A DNA stretch of 64,000 nt from Bacillus sp. BA3 (GTDB lineage Bacteria; Bacillota; Bacilli; Bacillales; DSM-1321), in the NCBI GenBank assembly GCA_002835675.1, contig PIZR01000001.1, positions 598,075 through 662,074 on the forward strand. Direction: 5' to 3'. The position numbers were made by a program, and so were the translations under genes. Each line of letters starts with the position of its first letter. Position 1 is the first letter of the stretch. Below the pieces are notes generated by a model, which was not told the origin of the DNA, did not search any database, and was given only the letters and a program-made list of their open reading frames with translations. Of this stretch, positions 26,724-36,342 are shown piece by piece.

Positions 26724-27749
26724 ATGACTCAAACGGTTACGAAGTACAAGTCAATTATCGTCAATGCAGGGCAAGGCGGATTTGGCGGGCCTTTAGTGAT
26801 TTCACCGACAGAAGATAAAAATAAAGTGGTATATGTAACGGGCGGAACAAGACCGGATATTGCGGACACCATTGCAGAATTAACAGGCTGTGAATTAGTC
26901 GACGGTTTTAAAACGAGTGTACCTGAGGATGAAATGGCGTGTGTCATCATTGATTGTGGCGGAACGCTCCGATGTGGCTTATACCCCAAAAAAAGAATCA
27001 TGACGATCAATATCATGCCTACTGGACAAAGTGGCCCGTTAGCAATGCACATTACCGAGGACATTTACGTTTCTGGAGTAAAGCCTCAAAACATTGAATT
27101 GTATGAAGGTGCTGCAACACCTCCAACATCCAATGTGAACAATGCTAACGGACAAATTGAAAAAACAATTTCTAAACCTAAGTATAGCGCAAATAAAAAA
27201 ATTAGTGAACAAAGAAAGCCTAACGGCGCCATAGCACGCATTGGGATGGCAATGGGTTCCATCGTCAATGTCTTTTATCAGGCTGGCCGTGACACGATAG
27301 ATACTGTCATTAAAACAATTTTACCGTTTATGGCTTTTGTGGCCATGTTAATCGGGGTGATTAAAGCATCTGGAATTGGGGATGTGTTCGCACAATATTT
27401 ATCACCATTTGCAGGATCTTTGCCGGGCTTACTCTTAATCTCTTTAATTTGCTCATTCCCATTATTATCACCATTCTTGGGACCGGGAGCTGTTATTTCA
27501 CAGGTCATTGGGACATTAATTGGAGTGGAAATTGGAAAAGGAAATATCCCACCACACCTTGCATTGCCAGCTCTTTTCGCAATTAACTCACAGGCTGGAG
27601 CTGATTTTGTTCCAGTTGGGCTAGGTTTAGCGGAGGCAGAAGTGGAAACCATTGAAGTCGGGGTTCCTTCCGTATTGTACGGACGCTTTTTAACCGGAGC
27701 ACCAACCGTTTTTATAGCTTGGCTTGCAAGCTTCGGTTTGTATGAATAA
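26724..27749 (+). CDS. srlE: PTS glucitol/sorbitol transporter, IIBC component
   Basis: A 341-residue protein. The N-terminal IIB domain (residues 1-125) has the phosphorylatable cysteine region around C78 and C84 ([14 protein letters not shown]), followed by [20 protein letters not shown] linker with asparagine and lysine runs from about 130 to 165. The C-terminal IIC part (about 180-341) has four to five membrane segments with [14 protein letters not shown] and [19 protein letters not shown]. Strong AAGGAGGGG site. It receives phosphate from SrlB and passes it to sorbitol. Confidence 0.95.
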   Translation: MTQTVTKYKSIIVNAGQGGFGGPLVISPTEDKNKVVYVTGGTRPDIADTIAELTGCELVDGFKTSVPEDEMACVIIDCGGTLRCGLYPKKRIMTINIMPTGQSGPLAMHITEDIYVSGVKPQNIELYEGAATPPTSNVNNANGQIEKTISKPKYSANKKISEQRKPNGAIARIGMAMGSIVNVFYQAGRDTIDTVIKTILPFMAFVAMLIGVIKASGIGDVFAQYLSPFAGSLPGLLLISLICSFPLLSPFLGPGAVISQVIGTLIGVEIGKGNIPPHLALPALFAINSQAGADFVPVGLGLAEAEVETIEVGVPSVLYGRFLTGAPTVFIAWLASFGLYE

Positions 27750-27805
27750 TTACTAGAATAGATTGTGAATAGATTATTTAAAGTAAAGAATTGGAGGAGT
27801 TTCTT

Positions 27806-28171
27806 GTGCAGACAGTTTTTCAAACTCAAATTAACCAACTTGGTCCATCTGTCTCTGATTTTCTTGGAGAAAAAATGTTCATCCTATTCGGAGCGAATGC
27901 CCCGAGTGAATTAGCGGATTATTGCCTATTAATTGATGTAAATGAAATTAATGGAGAAATAGAAAAGGGTGACATTCTCGTCTTAGGCAATCAGCAATAC
28001 ACCATTACCTCTGTAGGTGACGTGGTGAAAAAGAATTTAGGTTCACTTGGACATATCACGTTAAAATTCAATGGTTCTGAAACTGCAGAATTACCTGGCA
28101 CTTTACATCTTGAAGAAAGAGATATTCAACTGCCCCAAGCAGGGACAACTCTTCAAATCTTGAAAAAATAA
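27806..28171 (+). CDS. srlB: PTS glucitol/sorbitol transporter, IIA component
   Basis: A 121-residue cytoplasmic IIA protein, close to the E. coli length of 123. The GTG at 27806 lies six bases after GGAGGAG; the TTG at 27791 overlaps that site and was rejected. Family segments are TVFQTQINQLGPSVSDFL, LGSLGHITLKFNG and LPGTLHLEE. The only histidines are H83 and H101. By an alignment made from memory, the E. coli position His43 is isoleucine here, which raises the question of which histidine carries the phosphate. Confidence 0.9.
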   Translation: MQTVFQTQINQLGPSVSDFLGEKMFILFGANAPSELADYCLLIDVNEINGEIEKGDILVLGNQQYTITSVGDVVKKNLGSLGHITLKFNGSETAELPGTLHLEERDIQLPQAGTTLQILKK

Positions 28172-28347
28172 GCTTGTCAAAGATTTTTATAGAATGATTG
28201 AATGCAAGAAGAGGAAAGTCCCACACCGGAAAATTGCATTTAGTAAGAGTCAACACAGCCAAAACAAGAAAAAAATTTAGAGTTTGTTACTCATTTTTAA
28301 ATTTCACCTATGATTCTCGAATCTATATAAAATAAGGAGGAAAAAGA

Positions 28348-29148
28348 ATGAATGAATCATGGCCTCAATTAGAAAATAAAGTGGCAATTGTTACGGGTGG
28401 AGCCTCTGGAATTGGCTCGAAAATTACAGCACATTTAGTAAAGAACGGTACAAAGGTGATTGTTTCCGATCTAAATGTAAATACTGGCGAACAAACTGAT
28501 GGAACTTATCATATCCAATGCGACGTTACCAATAAAGAAAGCGTTGAAAATATGGTTACCAAAGCCACCGAGTTATTTGGAACCATAGATATTTTAGTTA
28601 ATAATGCTGGTGTAAACTTACCACGTTTACTTGTTGATTTCCGTGGCGAAAAGCCAGAGTATGAGTTAAGTGAAAAGGACTTTGATTTCATGGTTGCCGT
28701 CAATCAGAAAGGACCTTACCTTTGTGCTCAGGCAGTTGCGAGAGTAATGGTGAAAAATAACAAAGGCGTTATCATTAATATTTCTTCCGAGGCAGGTATG
28801 GAAGGATCTTCTGGACAAAGTGTTTATTCGGCAACTAAAGGTGCTGTCAATGGCTTTACCCGTTCCTGGGCAAAAGAACTGGGGAAATTCAACATCCGTG
28901 TAGTTGGTGTTGCGCCAGGGATCAATGAGCAAACAGGTTTAACAACAGACGCTTATAATGAAGCATTGGCTTACACACGTGGAGTGACAGTAGAAGGTCT
29001 TGGAACAGATTACAGCAAAACGATACCACTTGGACGACCTGGTAAATTGGATGAAATTGGTGAATTGGTCACTTATCTAGCCTCAGACCGTTCAAGTTAT
29101 ATTACAGGTACAACCGTTAATATTTCAGGTGGGAAATCCCGCGGATAA
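28348..29148 (+). CDS. srlD: sorbitol-6-phosphate 2-dehydrogenase (SDR)
   Basis: A 266-residue classical SDR with TGGASGIG (residues 16-23), NNAG near 85 and the catalytic set S146/S147, Y160 and K164 (VYSATKGAV). The length and its place at the end of the sorbitol PTS operon support oxidation of sorbitol 6-phosphate to fructose 6-phosphate with NAD+. The gap of 176 bp after srlB is larger than elsewhere in the operon but shows no terminator. Strong AAGGAGG site. Confidence 0.92.
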   Translation: MNESWPQLENKVAIVTGGASGIGSKITAHLVKNGTKVIVSDLNVNTGEQTDGTYHIQCDVTNKESVENMVTKATELFGTIDILVNNAGVNLPRLLVDFRGEKPEYELSEKDFDFMVAVNQKGPYLCAQAVARVMVKNNKGVIINISSEAGMEGSSGQSVYSATKGAVNGFTRSWAKELGKFNIRVVGVAPGINEQTGLTTDAYNEALAYTRGVTVEGLGTDYSKTIPLGRPGKLDEIGELVTYLASDRSSYITGTTVNISGGKSRG

Positions 29149-29294
29149 ATAACGGCATCAACCATGGAGTTCTTATTCAAAATATAATTACGAGGATGTT
29201 GTGTGGTTTTGCAATTCAACATAGAAGCGTTTTATGTTCTATCAACTTTTAAGTAAGCGTTAATCAACAAACAGGTGCTTAGGATCATTAATAG

Positions 29295-29319
29295 GGGTTG
29301 CTGCGGCAGCCTTTTTTTT
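29295..29319 (+). terminator. terminator of the sorbitol operon
   Basis: GGTTGC and GCAGCC pair around a TGCG loop and are followed by a run of T. A related hairpin (GTTTGCT-GA-AGCAAC then TTTTT) lies 130 bp further on, at about 29427-29446. Confidence 0.75.
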
Positions 29320-29612
29320 ATGGAACTAACGGGGCAGGTTTGTTTACAAAGAAAAAAACGGGGTTGGAATAATGGGTATTATTTTTAATTTGGTTATGCT
29401 TAAAGGCGCTTTACTCAAATAAGGGAGTTTGCTGAAGCAACCTTTTTGGGGAAGCCTTTTAGACAATAGTCGTTTTAGAATCGGAGAGTTGCTGGAAAAT
29501 TATCTACATAATATTATAATAATGAATTAGACCCTAAATTCTAAAATCAATTGCCTAATGGTTTGATCCCTTGAAGTAGATACCGAAGATAAATTCGCTG
29601 AGCATAAACATT
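29320..29612. other. intergenic region with a second terminator-like hairpin
   Basis: No gene was found. Besides the hairpin at 29427-29446, a third related GAGTTGCTGGAAA sequence occurs near 29485, suggesting local duplication of a terminator-like element. Confidence 0.4.
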
Positions 29613-29642
29613 AAAGCCCAACTGAAACAGAAGGGCTTTTTA
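29613..29642. terminator. hairpin terminator downstream of the HesB-like gene
   Basis: AAAGCCC and GGGCTTT enclose a 13-base loop. A T run follows on the plus strand and a weaker one on the minus strand, where the HesB-like gene ends. Confidence 0.6.
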
Positions 29643-29656
29643 CTATATTCATTTTT

Positions 29657-29971
29657 TTAATTCACTCTATTCAACTGTAGATTGTATCTCAATGTTTCTT
29701 CGTCTGAATATAATTTGTATCCAAGTCCATCACTGTAGTTAAGAAAGACTTTATCTGGAAGATGCTTTTTAGACTCACTTGATATTAAGATGGGGACCCC
29801 ATTAATTATGAATCTCTCATCATCTTCTTTCTTATTATCAATTTTCAATTCGTGTTCAACATAAATCGAACAGCTTCCAATATAAATGGCTTCGATACGA
29901 ACACCTTCATTCTCTTTATAACCCACTTTTAATAGTTGTTCAATCGCTGCTTCTTTAATCTCAATATTCAT
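29657..29971 (-). CDS. HesB/IscA-like fold protein
   Basis: A 104-residue small protein of the HesB-like/iron-sulfur biosynthesis fold (YneR/YqkB type). It begins MNIEIKEAAIEQLL, with GVRIEAIYIGSCSIYVEHEL in the first half. True A-type carriers use three cysteines; only one is visible here (IGSC), so it is unlikely to carry a cluster in the standard way. The ATG at 29971 lies eight bases after GGGAG; a longer start at 29986 would overlap that site. Function unknown. Confidence 0.75.
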   Translation of the reverse strand: MNIEIKEAAIEQLLKVGYKENEGVRIEAIYIGSCSIYVEHELKIDNKKEDDERFIINGVPILISSESKKHLPDKVFLNYSDGLGYKLYSDEETLRYNLQLNRVN

Positions 29972-30281
29972 TAAACCCGCTCCCATACAAAATTGATATT
30001 ATTTTTATCTATACAAGGAAAACAAAAATCAAGCCAAAGAAGATTGCTCTAGTTATTCCTATACCCAATTGTTTATAAGTTAATGTGTATAAGAAAGACA
30101 AGTTGGGATTTACTCAGACTTCTTAATTAAGTATATTTCCTTAACGTAGGCAAACCTCGGCTTTATTGTCGAAATTTACTTAATGCAACTTTTCCCCGTT
30201 TTGGTTACATAAGCAACCTGTTAAACAGCGTGCTCCCGGATTTCCCAGTCTGTAACTTTATAACAGCAATCTTCGCAAAGA
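29972..30281. other. intergenic region between HesB-like gene and cysL
   Basis: No gene or clear signal was seen. It must contain the promoter of the HesB-like gene and the 3-prime end of the cysL transcript. Confidence 0.3.
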
Positions 30282-31190
30282 TCATCCTATCGGCTTTGCT
30301 TTCATGGGCCATTTTTTGTTTAATTCAGTTATAAAAGTCTTGACATTCTTTTTATCTTCCATAATTGGGGAATAGACGTACGAAAGTGTCCTGTTAAAAG
30401 ATTCATTTTTTACCTGAATAATAGAAAGGATTTTATTTTGTACATCCCTTTCAATTACACTTCGGGAAAGCAGAGCCAGCCCTGCGCCGTTTTTTATAAG
30501 TGTTTCTTTAATTCCTTGATTACTGCTTATCGTGAGTATCGATTTAATTTTCAATCCGTTTGATCGTATGACGTGATTAAGGTATTCACGAGTACCAGAT
30601 CCAACTTCCCTGGTTACCCATGCTTGGTCATGTAAATCAGTAATCTCCACTTCTTCTTTATTAGAGAGTACATGATTGTTAGAAGACACAATGAATAGCT
30701 CGTCTTGCATGAATGGGTGGACAGAAAGCTCTTTTTCATTAGTTTGACCCTCGATTAAGCCAATATCCACTTTGTATAGCCGAACGGCTTGAACGATTTC
30801 TTCAGTGTTTCCAATTACGACTTGAAGTTCGAGTTCAGGGTAGTCCTCTTGAAGGTCGATGAGTAAAGAAGGAAGGATATACTCTCCTATTGTAAAACTT
30901 GCCCCTATCTTTAATTCGCCCTTGATTGAACTATCGTGTTCCTGAATGTCTTGTCTGGTCTGTTCATAGATTGTGATCATTTGCTTGGCCCGGTCGTAAA
31001 GAATTTCTCCCGTCAAGGTGACTTTTAGGAATTTAGGAGAACGGAGAAATAATTTCGTTTGGAACTCTTCCTCCAATTTTTTTATATGTAAACTTACACT
31101 TGGTTGGGACATAAGAAGCATTTCTGCTGTTTTTGTAAAATTCTTGACCTCTACAAGGGTCACGAATGTTTTTAGAGCGTCATAGTACAT
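30282..31190 (-). CDS. cysL: LysR-family regulator CysL
   Basis: A 302-residue LysR-type regulator. The N-terminal winged helix covers about residues 3-62 (TKTAEMLLMSQPSVSLHIKK). The C-terminal periplasmic-binding-like domain spans about 88-300, with GELKIGASFTIGEYILP. Its position, divergent from cysJI, is that of B. subtilis CysL (YwfK), the activator of sulfite reductase expression; the identification rests on that plus family. Start ATG follows AGGAG. The 324-bp divergent region should contain its binding sites, but no clear TN11A array was singled out. Confidence 0.85.
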   Translation of the reverse strand: MYYDALKTFVTLVEVKNFTKTAEMLLMSQPSVSLHIKKLEEEFQTKLFLRSPKFLKVTLTGEILYDRAKQMITIYEQTRQDIQEHDSSIKGELKIGASFTIGEYILPSLLIDLQEDYPELELQVVIGNTEEIVQAVRLYKVDIGLIEGQTNEKELSVHPFMQDELFIVSSNNHVLSNKEEVEITDLHDQAWVTREVGSGTREYLNHVIRSNGLKIKSILTISSNQGIKETLIKNGAGLALLSRSVIERDVQNKILSIIQVKNESFNRTLSYVYSPIMEDKKNVKTFITELNKKWPMKAKPIG

Positions 31191-31514
31191 AGAAATTTCT
31201 CCTTATTATTAATATTCTTAATAGTTACAATAAATTATATATATTTTACTAATGATGTGACTTCCAGTAAAGTTTTAATGAGAAACTTATTTTAGGAAGA
31301 GTATAGGCTGAGGAAGACTATTGTCCTTTATAACCTTATTTTTTATTTGTTGCGAGCTATGAACCTATATGACTATTTTTTTTGCAGTTAAAACCGACTT
31401 GGTCTATAGGAGTAAACGAGTTAATTAATTTATGGATATAAAAATGATCAAACCCACTCGTTATACATAATAGTCAACTAAGATAAGTTAATATCCCTTT
31501 GTGAGGTGGAAATC
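31191..31514. promoter_or_regulatory. divergent cysL-cysJ control region
   Basis: AT-rich, non-coding and flanked by the two divergent starts. Dyads rich in ATTA occur around 31206-31250 next to cysL, as expected for LysR-type binding, but the exact boxes and promoters could not be assigned by eye. Confidence 0.4.
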
Positions 31515-33329
31515 GTGCAACTTCAGGTAAGTAACAGTCCCTTTAATCAAGAGCAGGCAGAGCTCCTTAACAGCCTACTGCCAAGCTTGACAGAAACACA
31601 AAAAATTTGGTTGAGCGGTTATCTGACTGCATCTTTGTCAGTTTCGAATATCAGTTCAGCCGTCGCCCCGGTACTGGAAGCTCAAAGCGGCGGGAAGACA
31701 ATATCAAAAGAGGTGACCATCCTTTTTGGTTCACAGACGGGTAATGCTCAAGGGCTGGCAGAAAAGGCGGCGAGTAAGCTTGAGGGTAATGGCTTTCAGG
31801 TTACCATTTCATCCATGAGTGACTTTAAAGTCAACAATTTGAAAAAAGTCAAAAATCTTCTGATTGCCGTTAGCACGCATGGAGAAGGTGATCCTCCGGA
31901 TAATACATTGTCCTTCCATGAGTACCTTCATGGCAGGAGGGCACCAAGCCTTGAAGGTCTCCGCTTTTCGGTATTGGCGCTAGGAGACAGCTCATACGAG
32001 TTTTTCTGTGAAACGGGAAAACAATTCGATAAACGCTTGGAGGAACTTGGCGGGACACGTTTATTTCCGAGAATGGACTGTGACCTTGATTATGATGAGC
32101 CTGCTAGCGAATGGCTGGATGGAGTACTTTCTAGTTTAAGTGAAGGGGAAGTCAGTTCAATTGCTGCTGTTCCCGCATCGAAAGCCTCAGTAAGTGAACA
32201 AACGTATTCGAGAACAAATCCGTTTAAAGCGGAAGTGTTGGAAAATATAAATTTGAACGGCCGTGGCTCCAATAAAGAGACACATCATCTTGAGTTATCT
32301 CTTGAGGGCTCAGGTCTTACATTCGAACCTGGTGACAGCCTTGGTGTTTATCCGAAAAATGATTCGGATTTAGTGGATATGCTTCTTACGGAACTCAATT
32401 GGGACCCTGAAGAAACCGTGAAGGTCAATAAGCAGGGAGACCTTCGACAGCTTAGGGAATCGCTCATCTCCGATTTTGAAATTACGGTTTTGACAAAATC
32501 GCTCATTGAACAAGCGGCACAGCTTTCAGGTAATGAGGATTTAAAGGAGCTTTTAGAGCCTGGTAATGAAGAAAGGTTAAAAGAATATCGTGAAGGCCGT
32601 GATTTGCTTGATTTTGTCCGTGATTTTGGCGCATGGGGCGAATCGGCGCAAGAGTTCGTATCGATACTCCGGAAAATGCCAGCCCGTCTATATTCGATTG
32701 CGAATAGCTTATCCGCATATCCGGATGAAGTGCATTTGACAATCGGAGCTGTCCGGTATGAAAGTCACGGACGGGAAAGAAACGGTGTCTGCTCCATTTT
32801 ATGTGCGGACAGATTACAGCCAGGGGATACGCTGCCCGTTTACATTCAGCATAACCAGAACTTCAAGCAGCCGGAGAACCCAGACACTCCAATTATCATG
32901 GTTGGACCGGGAACGGGCATTGCTCCGTTCAGATCCTTTATCCAGGATCGCGAAGAAGCTGAAGCGACAGGAAAAACGTGGCTCTTTTACGGCGATCAGC
33001 ATTTCGTGACGGATTTCCTTTATCAGACTGAATGGCAAAAGTGGTTGAAAACAGGTGTACTTACGAAAATGGATGTTGCCTTTTCACGAGATACTGATGA
33101 AAAAGTGTATGTTCAAAACCGGATGCGCGAGCACAGCGGGGAATTATACGAATGGCTTCAAGAAGGTGCAGCTGTATACATTTGCGGTGACGAGAAAAAC
33201 ATGGCACATGATGTGCATAATACGCTTATTGAGATCATTGAAAAAGAAGGCAATATGAGCCATGCTGATGCGAAGGCTTATCTTGAAGAAATGCAACAGA
33301 ATAAACGCTATCAACGTGATGTGTACTGA
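31515..33329 (+). CDS. cysJ: sulfite reductase flavoprotein (NADPH) CysJ
   Basis: A 604-residue diflavin reductase. A flavodoxin-like FMN domain spans about residues 65-205 (ILFGSQTGNAQGLAEKAA). It is followed by the FAD-binding domain with RLYSIANS and GVCSIL, and the NADPH domain with GPGTGIAPFRSFIQ and YICGDEKNMAHDVH; the chain ends RYQRDVY. It moves electrons from NADPH to CysI for reduction of sulfite to sulfide. The GTG at 31515 follows GAGGTGG; the start MQLQVSNSPFNQEQAELL agrees with the known B. subtilis N-terminus as I recall it. The cysI start lies 26 bp after its stop. Confidence 0.96.
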   Translation: MQLQVSNSPFNQEQAELLNSLLPSLTETQKIWLSGYLTASLSVSNISSAVAPVLEAQSGGKTISKEVTILFGSQTGNAQGLAEKAASKLEGNGFQVTISSMSDFKVNNLKKVKNLLIAVSTHGEGDPPDNTLSFHEYLHGRRAPSLEGLRFSVLALGDSSYEFFCETGKQFDKRLEELGGTRLFPRMDCDLDYDEPASEWLDGVLSSLSEGEVSSIAAVPASKASVSEQTYSRTNPFKAEVLENINLNGRGSNKETHHLELSLEGSGLTFEPGDSLGVYPKNDSDLVDMLLTELNWDPEETVKVNKQGDLRQLRESLISDFEITVLTKSLIEQAAQLSGNEDLKELLEPGNEERLKEYREGRDLLDFVRDFGAWGESAQEFVSILRKMPARLYSIANSLSAYPDEVHLTIGAVRYESHGRERNGVCSILCADRLQPGDTLPVYIQHNQNFKQPENPDTPIIMVGPGTGIAPFRSFIQDREEAEATGKTWLFYGDQHFVTDFLYQTEWQKWLKTGVLTKMDVAFSRDTDEKVYVQNRMREHSGELYEWLQEGAAVYICGDEKNMAHDVHNTLIEIIEKEGNMSHADAKAYLEEMQQNKRYQRDVY

Positions 33330-33355
33330 AATTTGAATGAAAAGGAGATAACAAC

Positions 33356-35074
33356 ATGGTGAAAACACTATTAAAAGCACCAGAAGGCCCGCCCAGTGAT
33401 GTTGAGCAAATTAAAGAAAAAAGCGATTATTTGCGAGGTACACTTGGAAAAGTGATGCAGGATCGGATCAGCGCCGGTATTCCGGATGATGACAACCGAT
33501 TAATGAAACATCACGGCAGCTATTTACAGGATGACCGGGATCTGCGCAATGAGCGTCAAAAACAAAAGCTTGAGCCTGCCTATCAGTTTATGTTGCGTGT
33601 CCGTATGGCCGGCGGGGTAGCACAGCCTTCTCAATGGCTTGTTATGGATGACCTCGCTCAGAAATACGGAAACGGAACTTTGAAATTGACAACAAGACAG
33701 ACGTTTCAAATGCATGGTATTTTAAAATGGAATATGAAAAAAACCATTCAGGAAATCCATGCTTCCATGCTGGATACAATCGCTGCATGCGGAGATGTAA
33801 ACCGGAACGTAATGTGCAATTCGATTCCATTTCAATCCGAAATCCATTCTGAAGTATATGAATGGTCAAAAAAATTGAGTGATTATCTATTGCCGCGTAC
33901 AAGGGCGTACCATGAAATCTGGCTGGATGAAGAAAAAGTGGTTGGTTCTCCTGAAGTGGAGGAAGTCGAACCAATGTACGGAAAGCTTTATTTGCCAAGG
34001 AAGTTTAAAATAGGCATTGCCGTACCACCATCCAATGATATTGATGTTTACTCCCAGGATCTTGGCTTCATAGCAATTGTTGAAAATGGAAAACTCGTTG
34101 GTTTTAATGTAGCGATCGGCGGAGGAATGGGAATGAGCCACGGTGACAAGGCGACATATCCTCAACTAGCCAAGGTAATCGGCTTTTGCCAGCCAGACAA
34201 AATACTGGATGTGGCTGAAAAAATCATAACGATTCAGCGAGATTACGGGAACCGATCCGTACGGAAAAATGCTCGGTTCAAGTATACGGTAGACCGGCTT
34301 GGGCTCCAAGCGGTAAAGGCTGAACTGGAAAATCGTTTAGGCTGGAAGCTGGAGGAAGAGAGAACATATCATTTTGATAATAATGGTGACCGCTATGGTT
34401 GGGTAAAAGGAATGCAAGGAAAATGGCATTTTACACTATTTGTCGAGGGTGGCCGAATTGCCGATATCAATGATTACAAGCTGATGACCGGTTTGCGCGA
34501 GATCGCAAAGATCCATACGGGTGATTTCCGTTTGACGGCCAATCAAAACCTTATTATTGCAGATGTGTCAAGCCAGAAAAAGAAAAAGATCATAGAATTG
34601 CTTGAAACATACGGTTTGACGGATGGTGCGCATCATTCGGCGCTCCGACGCAGCTCGATTGCATGCGTGGCGCTTCCAACATGCGGGTTGGCAATGGCCG
34701 AAGCAGAGCGTTATTTGCCGGTTCTGCTTGATAAAATCGAGACCATCGTTGATGAAAACGGCCTGAGGAACGAAGAAATCACAATTCGCATGACCGGTTG
34801 TCCGAATGGATGTGCCCGGCATGCACTTGGGGAAATTGGTTTTATCGGTAAGGCACCTGGCAAATATAATATGTATCTAGGTGCTGCATTCGATGGAAGC
34901 CGATTAAGTAAAATGTACCGTGAAAACATCGGTGAAGAAGAGATATTAAAAGAGCTGCGTGTACTTCTTTCCCGTTATGCAAAAGAACGTCAGCAAGGAG
35001 AGCATTTCGGCGACTTCGTCATCAATGCAGGCATTGTCAAAGAAGTGACGGATGGAACGAATTTTCATGATTGA
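33356..35074 (+). CDS. cysI: sulfite reductase hemoprotein CysI
   Basis: A 572-residue siroheme and [4Fe-4S] enzyme. The cluster/siroheme cysteines appear as [10 protein letters not shown] and [20 protein letters not shown], in the usual C-x5-C and C-x3-C arrangement. The N-terminal substrate region includes [13 protein letters not shown]. It accepts six electrons from CysJ to convert sulfite to sulfide in assimilation. AAGGAG lies eight bases before the ATG. It forms a two-gene operon with cysJ. Confidence 0.96.
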   Translation: MVKTLLKAPEGPPSDVEQIKEKSDYLRGTLGKVMQDRISAGIPDDDNRLMKHHGSYLQDDRDLRNERQKQKLEPAYQFMLRVRMAGGVAQPSQWLVMDDLAQKYGNGTLKLTTRQTFQMHGILKWNMKKTIQEIHASMLDTIAACGDVNRNVMCNSIPFQSEIHSEVYEWSKKLSDYLLPRTRAYHEIWLDEEKVVGSPEVEEVEPMYGKLYLPRKFKIGIAVPPSNDIDVYSQDLGFIAIVENGKLVGFNVAIGGGMGMSHGDKATYPQLAKVIGFCQPDKILDVAEKIITIQRDYGNRSVRKNARFKYTVDRLGLQAVKAELENRLGWKLEEERTYHFDNNGDRYGWVKGMQGKWHFTLFVEGGRIADINDYKLMTGLREIAKIHTGDFRLTANQNLIIADVSSQKKKKIIELLETYGLTDGAHHSALRRSSIACVALPTCGLAMAEAERYLPVLLDKIETIVDENGLRNEEITIRMTGCPNGCARHALGEIGFIGKAPGKYNMYLGAAFDGSRLSKMYRENIGEEEILKELRVLLSRYAKERQQGEHFGDFVINAGIVKEVTDGTNFHD

Positions 35075-35189
35075 TTAAAACAAACGAGAGACAATAGAAG
35101 TTCGGAATGCTTTCACCCCGAATATAAAAGAAAACTTGATTTTCCAACATGATTTTTTGCTTAATTGTATGATGAAAACCTCTCTAGAT

Positions 35190-35460
35190 TAAAGAAATAT
35201 GCGACACTCCTGCCGAAAAACTGGCTAGCCGAGACCCCACAGACGCTTGCTTTGATGAGGCTTGGCAGACAGTCGGCGGAAAGGGAGCGAATTTCAGAAA
35301 TCAGCTGGAACTTTTATAACAGGAAAATTTGAAGGTGAACTGGTTCTTCTCTCAGTTTGTAGACAAAAGGGGTTCTATCTGTATTTTTAAAAAAAGTTGA
35401 TTGGAACGGAAGGTACGAGATTCCCGCGGAAAGCGAGTTGCCCTACGTTCCAAACAACGT
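35190..35460. repeat. degenerate copy of a dispersed Bacillus intergenic repeat
   Basis: Two blocks resemble a GC-rich element common between genes of Bacillus-type genomes. Block one (about 35200-35310) has CGACACTCCTGC, GAGACCCCACAGACGCTTGC, GATGAGGCTTGGC and GGCGGAAAGGGAGCG. Block two (about 35397-35460) has GTTGATTGGAACGGAAGG, then GAGATTCCCGCGGAAAGCGAG and GTTCCAAACAAC. The resemblance is from memory. Many mismatches suggest an old copy. Confidence 0.5.
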
Positions 35461-35478
35461 TCAAATTGTACAGTCTGT

Positions 35479-35506
35479 GAGACAGGAATAGCTTCCTGTC
35501 TCTTTT
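35479..35506. terminator. perfect-stem terminator
   Basis: GAGACAGGAA and TTCCTGTCTC flank the loop TAGC and are followed by TTTT. It lies between convergent cysI and the RidA-family gene. Confidence 0.8.
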
Positions 35507-35575
35507 GGTATTCGAAGGTTTTCCGAAGTGGCTGGAACACCGATATGTTGAATCATGACCATACACATCTATCGT

Positions 35576-36127
35576 CTATTTATTTGCCTTGCTGTTATTT
35601 TTATAGGCTACTTCTGCTTCAATCTCAATGAGGAAATCCGGCGAAACCAAACTTTCAACGCCTACTGTTGAACGAGCTGTTTTCACTGGATTTTCTTTTG
35701 TATTAAAGAACAGAGCGTAAGCATCGAACCAACCTTGATAGTCTGGTGCATCTCCTTTGTTCGGATCTGGCGCGACATAAACACGCAGATAGGTCACATC
35801 AGCGAGTGAAAGTCTCTTTGTTTTCAAATCTGCTTTTAATTTCTCTAAGATTCCGATTGCCTGCTTTTCTGTATTGCCATATCTCTCATAAGTGGTTTTT
35901 CCATCCTTGTTTAGAAGAGGAGCTACTGTTCCGCTAAACAATATCCGGTTATAACTTTGAGGCACGGCAACTGAACTGGAAATCGCAGAAGTTGGGGAGC
36001 CAAAGAAAATCACGTTATCCGCTTCCAATTCATCTTTTTCGTTACCTGCGGAAGCAAATGAGTATCCTGCGATTAAACATATACTTAATACTGAGAATGC
36101 GATGATCGATTTCATAGGTTTTTTCAT
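35576..36127 (-). CDS. secreted RidA/YjgF-family protein
   Basis: A 183-residue protein with a clear signal peptide (MKKPMKSIIAFSVLSICLIA, then GYSFASAG, cleavage near residue 26). A RidA-like domain follows with YNRILFSGTVAPLL, LADVTYLRVYVAP and a C-terminal SPDFLIEIEAEVAY. Cytoplasmic RidA proteins deaminate 2-aminoacrylate and related imines. An exported member would act at the membrane, cell wall or outside, so another substrate is likely. The catalytic arginine usual in RidA (in the RTCV-type motif) is replaced around ARSTVGVESL by an ARST context. AGGAG precedes ATG. No partner gene is adjacent. Confidence 0.82.
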   Translation of the reverse strand: MKKPMKSIIAFSVLSICLIAGYSFASAGNEKDELEADNVIFFGSPTSAISSSVAVPQSYNRILFSGTVAPLLNKDGKTTYERYGNTEKQAIGILEKLKADLKTKRLSLADVTYLRVYVAPDPNKGDAPDYQGWFDAYALFFNTKENPVKTARSTVGVESLVSPDFLIEIEAEVAYKNNSKANK

Positions 36128-36342
36128 TAAGTCAGCTCCTGTTATTTATGTAACAACGATAGGTAATTTGTCTCTTTGGAAGGGACTTTACCTTTTTTTT
36201 AATCCGGCTAACCACAATTCTTGCTGTTTCAAAAGCATCTGCCAGCCATGCAGTTAAATAACTGAGCTGTTCACCAGCAATATAATATGAAAGTAGTTTT
36301 TCCGATCAGATGAAGATTTCTAAATGGCCTATCGACAATTAA

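Noticed and set aside
27278..27838. Minus-strand open frame of 186 codons opposite srlE
   Set aside because: Antisense to a well-supported gene, proline/serine-rich and with no family resemblance.
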